From positions 1 through 28,958 of the forward strand of contig CALSCR010003892.1 of NCBI GenBank assembly GCA_943704495.1: 28,958 bases of DNA, given 5' to 3'. Shown here piece after piece: positions 20,310 to 28,958 of this stretch. Under the pieces are notes generated by a model. It did not search any database. It was not told where the DNA came from and worked only from the letters and a program-made list of their open reading frames with translations. The position numbers were made by a program, and so were the translations under genes. The DNA is from Pigoraptor chileana (taxonomy: Eukaryota; Opisthokonta; Filasterea). The first letter of the stretch is position 1. Each line of letters starts with the position of its first letter.

Positions 20310-21290
20310 ATGGCACCACCGCGCAGGTCGGCGCGCCTGGCAAAAGGCGAGGCTGGCAGCGTCGCGGCTGCACCGGCACCCTCCAACGAGACACACGAAA
20401 AAGCAAGACCGAAAGTGCCGTCAACGGAACTTAGAAAGAAGCAGCGCGTGTCAAAGGAATTGTTGCGCGTGGAGACAAGCTCCAAAGGTTTGTTACTCGC
20501 CACTTGTGCATCTCGACACATCGGCTTGATTTTGTGCTAAATGGTGTGCTTCCGTCGACGTTACTATATTTGAGCAGACGAGGTCTTTCGTATCGATCGA
20601 GAGAAAGAAAAGGGGAAGATTCGTCCTGAGATCACACGAGTGGAGAGGAGTAGTGGTGAGTAAGGCGATCCGTGGGTCCGTGGGCAACCCGCAGCAGCTT
20701 AGTGGAACATTTGGCGTCGTCGTGATCGACGGCGTAGTACTTCATATTCGATGGTTATCCGCAGCTGGCCCCATGTGCCCGTCCTAATTTGCGTTGTTTG
20801 TCTGCCTCCCCGTGCAACCCAGTCATGGACCGCGTGAGCATGTTTTTGCCCATGCTGAAGGCGGCAAATGAGCAGCTTGGCTCGCAGATGAAGGACAGAC
20901 CGGCGGCGGACTTTGACATCGAGGGGCCTGTTGACGAGTCCAAGCCTTACATTGAACTGGCAAGTCTCTCGCCTCGCCTCCCTTTGTGCTGTTGATATTT
21001 TTTTCGCCTTTGAACTTTTGCAGCGTATGACATGTCATACTTCCGCACCAGAGTCCTCTTGTGCGAGCCTATAGTCATTGTATCTACGGACGCACTGGCA
21101 GCTCTGCACACTGAGAATGACTGTTAACCCCTCCCCTGCGCATCTGCAGAACCTTGCGTTGGGTGTTCTTGAGGGGCAAGACGAGGTCAACGAGGACACG
21201 CTCGTCATCCCTGGGAAAGTAGGCGGATCGCAGATGGAGCCACAGACAGCCGACCTCAAGGAAGCACCCAAGCTTATTCAGGAACTTTGA
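20310..21290 (+). CDS. NOPCHAP1: NOPCHAP1-like (C12orf45/DUF4598) snoRNP assembly chaperone
   Basis: Four exons: 20310-20487, 20578-20655, 20823-20959, 21150-21290; phases 1,1,0; 177 aa, close to the human protein length. Seen: a basic, Ala/Pro-rich N-terminus (PPRRSARLAKGE), then LLRVETSS, VMDRVSMFLPMLKAANEQL, DIEGPVDESKPYIEL and NLALGVLEGQDE, and an acidic tail. The block FLP..KAANE - DIE - YIELNLALGVLE is the DUF4598 signature. Known: human NOPCHAP1 links the NOP58 box C/D snoRNP protein to the R2TP chaperone; it acts in the nucleus. Odd: the third intron starts with GC (CTG|gcaagt), a good GC-AG donor; reading GT instead does not give a continuous product. The start codon is the first in frame after a stop-rich leader. 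Assignment rests on motif memory, not a search. Confidence 0.82.
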
Positions 21291-22246
21291 ATCGCCCAAC
21301 ACACACACACACACACTCAGACAAATTGGCCTACCATACCATACGCGTATTGTCTCGTCTTTGCTTCGTTTGCGTTGATATTGCTCCCCAATTCATCATC
21401 TTCTTTTGCTCAATATATTTCGTTTGCGGCAAACTGCGCGGTCAGAAGTAACATAGTCATAGTCGGCAATGGTAACCCTCGTACTCTTGATCAATGATGT
21501 CCGCCTCTTTTCCGCTTTTCCGCCTCTTTTCTGACAAAGCAATTGCGGCGTCGGCAAAGATAGGGTGGGGGTTAGTGGGATCGTATCGTCGGGGATTTTC
21601 TCCGGAGAAAAAATCCACGCAAAATTCAGAAACCCCCAATTTCGGCACAATTCTAACCCGGATGTGCAATTTACAGATGAATTTGAACATGTTGTTGACA
21701 GTACTCTTTATACGGCGAAGCCCGGCGGTCAACTTCGCGTGGATGCGTTTATCAAGAAGGTTCCGCTTCGTGGAAAAGAGGACGTGCAAGTGGAATATGT
21801 TTCCAACCATAATTGCTGAAACGTAAGGTCAACAGTATAGTACTAGTGCCATTATTGCATAGAGGATATGTTATTGGAGCTCTGTTTACTGCTCATTCGC
21901 TCACTACGTGCAGCAATTTTCGTGTTGCTTACTTAAAAAAAAGATCATGGCTGTAACAAACGCATGTATGGTTGACTGGCATTACTCAGTAAGTACAGCG
22001 CACGGACCATCATCCGGGGTAGTAAACCGCTTGCATTCCGCTGTGGGAATGGCCGAGTATTCGGCAATTCGCAACGCCCAAATGTGGCTACTATCAATCT
22101 GCCGACGTCAGCGGATGACCGAGACTGACGGCGCGTTTGTTGTTACCTACAAATCATCACTGTCATGCACGCTCCACACTCTGCTCATCTCCCTCGTGTG
22201 TTTAAAACTGCATGTGTTCACCTTGCCAACTGAAAAACGCTGCAAA
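21291..22246. other. Intergenic region between NOPCHAP1-like and SCAMP genes
   Basis: Starts with a short (CA)n at 21299-21318, then holds AT-richer DNA with ORF debris at 21480-21830 and the likely SCAMP promoter from about 21830. An in-frame open stretch (from 21908) runs into the SCAMP start but lacks family features. Confidence 0.5.
21565..21819 (+). mobile_element. Unrecognised ORF, possibly a relic of a DDE (Harbinger-like) DNA transposase
   Basis: An 84-codon ORF whose C-terminal half (EFEHVVDSTLYTAKPGG, then KKVPLRGKEDVQVEYVSN) faintly recalls the segment around the first catalytic Asp and the following Lys-rich block of oomycete/algal-type DDE transposases. No terminal inverted repeats or target-site duplication were found, and no second half of a transposase is present. 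A near-perfect palindrome overlaps its 5' part (21594-21616). This is a weak call; it could be chance. Confidence 0.2.
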
Positions 22247-25200
22247 ATGTCAGAGTACAACCCCTTCGGCGGGGACTCGGCCGGTAATCGTGCTCCGGCC
22301 CCCCGCAAGGTTCGTGGCAAATTTGTCGACCCCTTATTGTATGTCGTGTCATTCACATCCGAGGCCTCTTGTCGCAGTCAAACACACACACACATTCATA
22401 TGCATATGAAAGGCACATATGACTACTAATTCGACCCGAGTCTTTGCCCACTGACCGCTCAGGCGTCGGCAGCTACGATTGGCACCGACGATGCCGCGAC
22501 GACAACGGCACGGCGCCCTGAAGCGCCGTCCGCGCGACCGGCGGCAGGCGGTGGCAGCCAGGCATCTGGCTTTGTTGGTTCTGAAGCCGACTACCTTGTG
22601 AGTGCAGTGTGTTTTGCAATCAATGCAGAACATTGTCGCGGTATGGCTGCATTTCTGCTCAGTGTGTGTGACATATCAATAATATATCGCTTTGGTCGTT
22701 TGACAGGTGCTGTCAGAGTGCGTTGGCCAAGTTGGCATTGTTATTTCCCCAATTACAGGATGCCCTCCGTATGCTTGTGGCTGTTTGTCATTTGTTCCCT
22801 GTCGTTGGATATTTACAGTACATCCCTACCTACGCTGGATATTCTCTCACTCTCTGCTGTCGTGGAGTCCATGGGCACAATGCCTAAGTCACTGACTTGA
22901 ATCCTACATCTCTTTGTGTGTCTCTGCCTGTTGTGGAGTTCATGTGGCACAGCGCCTAAAACACTGACTGATCCTACAACTCCCCTGCTATTGTTGTGGA
23001 GTCCATGGACACTGCGCCTAGAATCTGACTTGAATGCTACACACTCTCTGCTCTTGTCGCCATGGACAGCGCGAGCAATTGCGCAACAAGGAGGCCGAGC
23101 TGGACGCGCGCAATCTCGAGATTCAGCGGCTGACTAAGGACGTTGCGGACACAGTTGATCGTGCGCGCTTCAAGAACTGGCCCGTGTGCTACCCGGTGGT
23201 GTTTCACGATATTCCCAAGGATCACACGGACGCTGTCATGCGCCGCCACGTCTACTTTGCGTATGCTGTCTGGATTGGTGAGTGCCATGGGTAATCTGTC
23301 TGCTCAGATGTGGTGCGAGTTTCCATATGCGGGCATATATTTGTGTGTGTATGTGTGTGTACAGCTGTTCACCGTATGGGATGTTTGTTTGGGGGGTATA
23401 TTGCCTGGTGTGCATCCAGTCTGCTGTGCGTTTGTGTGTGGTGCCGCGTGTGGTTTCCGCGCAACAAAATCACTTGCGCTGCCGTCGTTTGTCAACAATT
23501 CTTCTGTCTGGTCTCACGTTAAAATTCCGTCCGATTGCACCCTTTGCCTCGATCCTTTCTCTGCAGTCATGACATGCGGGTTTATTTTTGGCTCGTGACG
23601 AACATGGCGCACTTCTTCTCTGGCGATACAGGTGTGTGGTGTGTGTATGTGGTGAGTGTGTGTGGTGTGTGCGTACATGGTGTGTTGTGTGTGGTGTTTG
23701 CCCATGGACTTATATGCACAATATGCTCTTCATTGCTTTGCGGGTTGCATATGCATACCTTTTGTTCACACTTGATCCCCTGCTTTACGTCCATTCTGGA
23801 CGAAAATGCACAAAAACACCCATTCGGGCAATGACAATTATATCAACAACAACAACAACAACAATCATTTATCCATTCATTTAATCATTCAATGACAATA
23901 ATAATCAACAACTACAACTTCCATCCATATCTGATCCCCTGTAGAATGGGTGAGTTTGTGTGAGCGTGATACAGTCTTGCAATTAACGCGTGTTATGCAT
24001 TGATTCCGGTATTGCGCTTGTCCAGCCCCTGCTTGCGCCTCTTACTTTAGTACATCGCAAAGAGCAGAAACGTTCGATATCTCTCTTTTGTGCATATGTG
24101 TGGCATCTATTTTGTGTTGACTCAACCCTTACCTGATCTATGTGCGTGTGGTGTGTGCATGTTGGCCCATGGTATCCACCTGACAGATTTGTGGAGGTAA
24201 CGACGCCACCTACTTCTTTCTCAGTCTCATCTGGACCATCACTGGAATTCCCCTGTCGTTCTACTTCTGGTATTACCGTCTGTACGAGCTGCACCGCAAG
24301 AGTGAGTTTGTTTGCCTTGGATGTGTTTGCATGGTGTTTTCTCCTTGCGCATACATTTACCCGTTCCATGTGGCGCCGATCGCAATCACGTAATCATTCC
24401 ATGGTGTGCGTGGGCGTGGGCGTGTGCGTGTGTATGCTATGACTGCAGCCGGTCTCAAGCAGCCCGGCATCAGCTACTGGTTCTGGTTCTTCCACGTGGG
24501 TGATCGGATGGTGTTGTCGTTGCAGTCTGTCGGTGTTCATCCTCTATTTGCATTATGCATTGCTCGTACAGGTGATGGTGATATGCACTGTGTGTGCCCT
24601 TTGTGAGATAGAGGCTATATTGAGTTCCTTTTGTGTGTCTTGCTCATGTAGTCGATGAGGTTTTGCAAAATCGCAAGATGGAGGGAAGAAGAAGTGTGGG
24701 TGTATAGTGGCACATTTTCTTTACTTTGTCGTTTTCGTTGCCCTATTGAGTGGCGCGCGCAACACACCAGCGCCATCTGTACTGATTGTGAGCTGTTGTC
24801 GTGTGTGCGCCGGCTCGCAGGGATTCATCAATATATGCTGGGACCTCGTGTACGTTATTGGGCCTGCCCCAGAGAGCGGCCTTGGATTCGCGTGAGTAGC
24901 CGTTGTTGGTGTCGCATTGAAATGCAGTTGGGCAGTCGCCAGGCGTTTGATCCGTGGGTATCGGCCAGTCTGCGTTGTCGATGTTTGCATCTGTGTGCAT
25001 CCCAACAGTGTCCTTGTTGGATCGGTACGTCCTTACTGTTGCATGGTGCTGTCTGTCGCTACCCTTGCCACCCACAACGTAGGGGATTTGAAACGGGCAT
25101 CAAATTTTTCAAGTTCGGGGATGACAATCCCGAACATAAGAGCAAGGCGCGGCTGTTTGGCACGCTCACCGTCATCAATGCGTCGCTGTGGTGCATCATC

Positions 25201-25631
25201 ACCATTGGGAGCGCATTCACACTCCTCACCGTGTACCGGTGGTACCGCAGCACGGGCGGGCGGTGGGTGTCTTGTGGCTGTCGCAGTCAAATTGTAGAGT
25301 AGTGCACGGTGCGCCCGATATACTGACCAAGGCTGCATGTCTTTGTTCCCTCTGGAGACAACCACTTGTGACAAATTGTGCTGCTGTGGTCGACTGGCCT
25401 GGCTGGTATAATGGCATCGGGTGATTGGCAATGACTCAGAGGCACCATTCATCTCTAATGCCTCCGTGTATATGTGCTGTTTGTGCTGTTTTGTGTTACT
25501 TGTTGCATGTACTTTGTGTGTGCAGCAACATGACCCAGCGCGACGTGCAACGCGGCATTGTCGCCGGTGCCAGCCATATTTCATCCTCCGAGGAGTCCCA
25601 GCCGATTCTTGGGGCGTCGCGCAATCAGTAA
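22247..25631 (+). CDS. SCAMP: Secretory carrier-associated membrane protein (SCAMP)
   Basis: Ten exons: 22247-22309, 22463-22597, 23070-23277, 23567-23631, 24197-24301, 24449-24499, 24708-24787, 24821-24891, 25083-25262, 25526-25631; about 354 aa. Known: SCAMPs are four-pass proteins of endosome, Golgi and plasma membranes acting in vesicle trafficking. Seen: NPF motif at residues 5-7 (MSEYNPFGG), a coiled coil (EQLRNKEAELDARNLEIQRL), the pre-membrane NWP...HDIP segment, the cytosolic inter-helix loop FYFWYYRLYELHRK (equivalent to the SCAMP E peptide), four hydrophobic spans, and a polar tail. Odd: exon 4 (65 nt) does not keep frame with exon 3. It enters as VMTCGFIF and leaves as WLVTNMAHFF, so one base seems missing at the T-run 23585-23589, or exon 3 uses a weak downstream donor. 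Exon 1 uses AAG|gttcgt and exon 5 the unusual acceptor gtggag. Confidence 0.92.
22855..23069 (+). repeat. Tandem intronic repeat ending at the SCAMP exon 3 splice acceptor
   Basis: Units beginning gtggagt(c/t)catg(g) at 22862, 22933 and 22995 are 71 and 62 bp apart, each followed by an ca-gcgcc core and (act)gacttgaatcctac. A fourth, truncated unit (gtcgccatggacag) forms the actual 3' splice site, followed by the coding CGCGAG. The same repeat occurs in AOX intron 4 (7314-7395). Confidence 0.82.
23842..23866 (+). repeat. (CAA)n microsatellite in SCAMP intron 4
   Basis: Six CAA/AAC trinucleotides in a row, flanked by imperfect atcattt/caatgaca repeats up to about 23900. Intronic, with no coding role. 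Confidence 0.85.
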
Positions 25632-26399
25632 CGAGTGTGAGCTTTCCTTTTACATTCACACTCGATTCATTGATACTGTGACTACAGTACGAGTTGTGAA
25701 AAGAAAATTGTACACACTCGAAGTTATGGAATAGCAAATGCTGGCCATAAACACACAATTACAAGTCGTATGGGCTTGTCACATCAGAAAATCAGTGCAC
25801 AACGCATTCGAGAAGTGATATGAAAACCAGAACGAGGAATAGACAGAACAGTGCCCTCAAGTTAGTCCGTTGGACAGAATCAGTAGGGCAAGTTCTCCTT
25901 ATTTCAAACGAGAAACGTGTTACAACTGGCTAGCCCGAGCATATTTATCTGAACAGCAAGTGAGATTTGCACACAATTTGAGGCACGATTTCAAATCAAC
26001 TGACTATTCGGGATAACATGTCACCACCACGAGCGGGTCATGGGGTCAGGCTCAGCGTCTGCCGCTGAATCCATGCAATATCATGAAAGTGCGCTTCGAT
26101 GTTTGCTTCGCAGACGCCCGTCATGTTGAGCATCTGCTGTGTGCCTTAATTCGTGTGTGCTCCTGTTATCATTGTAAGAATTGAAGCCCTCCGACACCAG
26201 AACAGCACGCACAGTCGTCGAACTTTGAAGGTACTACATACAACACAAGCATCGCCAACTACAATCATATGGAGCCGTGTTTCTTGCTGATCCGAATGGA
26301 GCTGAATAAAGGCTGACGCGATGCCTGCCATTTTCCGTGTGCATAATGCAGTGGTCCTGTTTTCGCCTGAGATACTCCGACAACACGGCGACTACGACG
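25632..26399. other. Intergenic region between SCAMP and LRMDA-like genes
   Basis: About 770 bp between two plus-strand genes. It should contain the SCAMP 3' UTR and the promoter of the next gene. I see no repeat or conserved ORF in it. Confidence 0.5.
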
Positions 26400-27701
26400 A
26401 TGCCAAGCACTGGCGACGGGAGCGAGATTCTCGCTGCTGCCGTAGTCGACGGTGTGCAGGTGGGTTGTGCTTCGTTTTTCGTGCTCGAGATAATTGCGTG
26501 TAATCATCGGCCACTGTATGTTGCTGTCTTTTCGGTCATACGCTGATGTAAGACTCACTCCTCTATCAGCTTTCGTGTGCTGGGCAAGATCTCGAAGAAG
26601 TACCTGCCGTACTTGGAAACAAATATGGCAAAACAGTCGAGCGGCTCGACCTCAGCTACAATTCTATCAGGTATTGTTATAATTTGCTTTCCAGTTCGAT
26701 GTTTTTGCGGTCTTATGTGGGTAAATGAGTGTCATCAGCGCCGACTGGTTGTGTGCGATGGGTCCACCCATACCTCTGACACGCTTTTGAAATGATGGTT
26801 TTGCGATGTGACTCAGGTCTGGAATGCAGAATTTATCCAAGTTCACAGCCTTGAAAGACCTTATCCTTGACAACAACTGCATCGGCGACACGGTCGAGTT
26901 TCCCAGCCTCCCTTCGTTGCAAACCCTTTCACTGAACAAGAATGAGGTTCGTTCACGAACCTTTGCCATCAATTTCCGGTTCATTTTGTGATCTACTGGA
27001 AGCGCTGTGTGCGTCGTTCACACATGATGAATTATTGTTCTGCCAATACTCATAACTATCACTGCACCTTTTTACTCCCTGTTTGCAGCTGCGTGATCTG
27101 GAATTCCTGTTGGACTCAATTTCCAAAAAATTTCCCAAACTCACCTATCTGAGCCTTCATGGAAATGCGGCGTGTCCAAACGAGCTCGTCGAAAAGGATG
27201 AAGACGATTATAAACGATATCGGTGCGTGGCTGTGATCATTTCTCGCTTTCATATCAGCCATACAGACAGCCTGACCCCACAATTGCCACACGCTGTCGT
27301 TCGCAGATTTTATGTGTTGTATCGCATCCCCACTCTCAAGTTCCTCGACTCTCGTGCTGTTTCTGCGGAGGAACGCAAAGAAGCCAATCGTGTAGGCCAA
27401 TTCATGCGCGTCCTCAGGCCTAAGGAGGTGGATCAGGTGACGTATCGTGTCGCCCATTTGGAAATGCACCCCCCCCACCCCCAACCTTCCGGAGCACTAT
27501 ATTAAACCTCACTTATCTTGTATTGTGTACGCTATGCAGGCGTCACTTTCATCGATGGGCGAAGATGCTGCATCTTATACCCCCTTACCCGAGAATGACA
27601 CATCATTTGGGACACATTCCACTTCCTTTGGCGTTTCAAAGTACATTTACTACGGAAAGAACTCGGAGGGCAATCGTTTTATCCGGAACCACGACTTGTA
27701 G
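26400..27701 (+). CDS. LRMDA: Leucine-rich repeat protein of the LRMDA (C10orf11) family
   Basis: Six exons: 26400-26459, 26570-26670, 26817-26946, 27089-27222, 27307-27436, 27540-27701; phases 0,2,0,2,0; 238 aa. Seen: the N-terminal [12 protein letters not shown] segment, four leucine-rich repeats ([43 protein letters not shown]), the C-terminal cap [18 protein letters not shown] - [18 protein letters not shown], and a conserved tail [11 protein letters not shown]. The cap and tail are hallmarks of LRMDA and related SDS22-like proteins. Known: human LRMDA is needed for melanocyte differentiation, binds RAB32 and is mutated in oculocutaneous albinism type 7; its role in protists is unknown. 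The start at 26400 is preferred for length; an in-frame Met at 26337 is also possible. Confidence 0.9.
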
Positions 27702-28055
27702 GTCCCACATTTCCCATTTTGGTTTGCGTGTGTATTGCGTTCTTTTCTCGAATGAGCAACGAATAATTAAACGAAATGTTTCAGCCAATGATCTCTTCAT
27801 CATTACACTTTCATTACAAATCCGATATGTGCGAGTACTTAAAATTATCCGATGAATGGCGTTATATGCATCCATACATATTTCCATTAAATATATATTA
27901 TACATTGTATTTATATATAAATCAGGGATGACAAAGGCAGAGGTACCTCTGATCAAATTGTATGATACATTGATATATAATATATCTGTATATGTATGTG
28001 TGTGTGTTGTGTAATCCGGTGCCTATGATTATAGACTCATCGTTGTTGGTCATGT

Positions 28056-28352
28056 ATGGCAATGACTGTTTTCAATATTGTCTCTTTCTCTCCATTTTTG
28101 TTGCTGCTGTTTTCCACTGCTGGCTGCGAGGTTCAATGCTGGAGTGAAAGGTGGTTTTTGAGTACAAAAATGGTACCAAAGACGAATGTGACATTTTCTC
28201 TTTGCAGTCTATTTTTATTTTTCTTCGGAGTCTCTCTATGGGCTACCAAGCACAGCGGGCTTGAAGAAAGCATGCATTCGCAAGAACGCAATTACGCTCG
28301 CTTCTTGAGAACAGAGAGTCCCCTATCCGAATTAACGAGCAAAAATGTGTGA
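28056..28352 (+). CDS. Doubtful 98-aa ORF with two hydrophobic segments
   Basis: An unspliced ORF starting MAMTVFNIVSFSPFLLLLF, which resembles a signal sequence, with a second hydrophobic stretch (SLFLFFFGVSLWA) and a polar tail (GLEESMHSQERNYARFL). An acceptor-like tctctttgcag at about 28198-28208 lies just before the second segment, so the real gene, if any, may be spliced differently. I do not recognise a family. T-rich DNA can produce such hydrophobic ORFs by chance. Confidence 0.22.
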   Translation: MAMTVFNIVSFSPFLLLLFSTAGCEVQCWSERWFLSTKMVPKTNVTFSLCSLFLFFFGVSLWATKHSGLEESMHSQERNYARFLRTESPLSELTSKNV

Positions 28353-28437
28353 AAAGCGGTTGATATTAGAAAGGTTTCCTTGAACACATACGTGTGTTAT
28401 AGTAAAGCTCAGAATCTGTTTACTCAAGCCGCGCCAC

Positions 28438-28471
28438 CAAGGGTACTTCTTATAGGTGGTAGGTACCCTTG
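28438..28471. repeat. Short perfect inverted repeat (hairpin)
   Basis: CAAGGGTAC at 28438-28446 pairs with GTACCCTTG at 28463-28471, a 9-bp perfect stem around a 16-base loop. No nearby gene end is known that it would serve. It may be part of a small transposon end. Confidence 0.6.
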
Positions 28472-28845
28472 TCGTTACGACCACATAATAGAGAGTTTGC
28501 GCAGCCCCTATTCCGGCCCTATTTACGATTATATTTCAAGTTGGTTGCTAGGCTGGCCTTGTGATCTACTTAATGCATTTCGTACTTAGGGTTTTAATCA
28601 CAAAAATCACGACCTTTCCATAGTATCAACTTGAATTAAAAGTCTCTTTACGAAATCCCATTAAATTTCCATAAAAGGAATTGGACAAGGCGCGAATGTA
28701 CTATTTTCGAAGTGTACATCTGGCGCGCAAAATTCACGTGCCACAACTGCGGAATGCACATTGAATAAATAGTGGGTCCGTTTCCTTCAAGACATACAAC
28801 TCTACCCTCAAATGCATGAGGGCCTTTTAGGTCTTTAACGCTGTC

Positions 28846-28958
28846 ATGGAGTTTGCAAACCATGTGTCTGAATCTGGCTCGGATTCAGAGTTAGAACTCA
28901 ATGCAGATGAACATCAGCGTGTTGTTATTGCTGCTGCGCAAGCCGCAAGTTTAGTTCC
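28846..28958 (+). CDS. 5' end of an ORF cut by the window edge
   Basis: Open from ATG at 28846 to the end of the window (37 complete codons and two bases). It is acidic at first (SESGSDSELELNADE), then Ala-rich (VVIAAAQAASLV). The family is not recognisable from this length. An acidic, Ala-rich leader would suit a host protein or a DNA-transposon transposase equally well. Its leader differs in composition from the other gene promoters here. Confidence 0.4.
   Translation, partial: MEFANHVSESGSDSELELNADEHQRVVIAAAQAASLV

Larger units (their letters stand above)
27702..28845. other. AT-rich intergenic region
   Basis: Noticeably AT-richer than the rest of the window, especially 27840-28010 (runs of TATATA). 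It contains a 12-bp palindrome AGAGGTACCTCT at 27939-27950, a doubtful ORF at 28056-28352 and a hairpin at 28438-28471. Confidence 0.5.

Noticed and set aside
21908-22246. N-terminal extension of SCAMP from an upstream ATG
   Set aside because: SCAMPs begin shortly before their NPF motifs. The upstream residues look like random translation of a leader.
25386-25440. tRNA-like string ctggtataatggc
   Set aside because: It resembles an A-box only. No B-box or cloverleaf can be drawn, and it lies in a SCAMP intron.
1-28958. tRNA genes, rRNA, CRISPR arrays, prokaryotic promoters or operons
   Set aside because: No A-box/B-box pair, conserved rRNA segment or spaced direct repeats were seen, and the genes are clearly spliced eukaryotic ones.

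Overview
This window reads as nuclear DNA of a eukaryote. The genes are split by many spliceosomal introns (about 150-470 nt, GT-AG with a few GC-AG), intergenic spaces run 0.5-2.3 kb, and (TG)n-type simple repeats are common. Seven host genes can be modelled, with phase-consistent splice junctions in all but one place (SCAMP exon 4). The gene mix points to a unicellular opisthokont or close relative, for example a zoosporic fungus or fungus-like protist. A fungal-style Zn2Cys6/PAS transcription factor and an alternative oxidase sit beside SCAMP, DCAF6 and LRMDA families that most Dikarya lack. I cannot fix the species.

Layout. 1-1688: (TG)n and gene-poor DNA with an 80-bp tandem duplication. 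1689-3734 (-): Zn2Cys6 + PAS transcription factor of the ERT1/AcuK/AOD type. 3735-5999: divergent intergenic region. 6000-8239 (+): mitochondrial alternative oxidase, six exons. 8766-13991 (+): DCAF6-like WD40/IQ protein, 14 exons. 14756-18942 (-): RhoGEF (DH-PH), which the splice phases join to an N-terminal four-helix membrane domain. 20310-21290 (+): NOPCHAP1/DUF4598-like nucleolar chaperone with a GC-AG intron. 21480-21830: ORF debris that may be an old DNA transposon. 22247-25631 (+): SCAMP, ten exons, with one frame break. 26400-27701 (+): LRMDA-like leucine-rich-repeat protein. 27702-28958: AT-rich DNA, a doubtful small membrane ORF and the start of an ORF cut by the window edge.

Most interesting points. 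(1) The alternative oxidase gene lies head to head with a Zn2Cys6/PAS factor of the family that activates alternative oxidase in Neurospora, suggesting a linked regulator-target pair. (2) The RhoGEF appears to be membrane anchored, an unusual architecture. (3) A repeat of about 60-70 bp is shared by an AOX intron and a SCAMP intron, and its core looks like the real SCAMP 3' splice site it abuts. There is no sign of CRISPR, rRNA or prokaryotic operons, and I recognised no tRNA.
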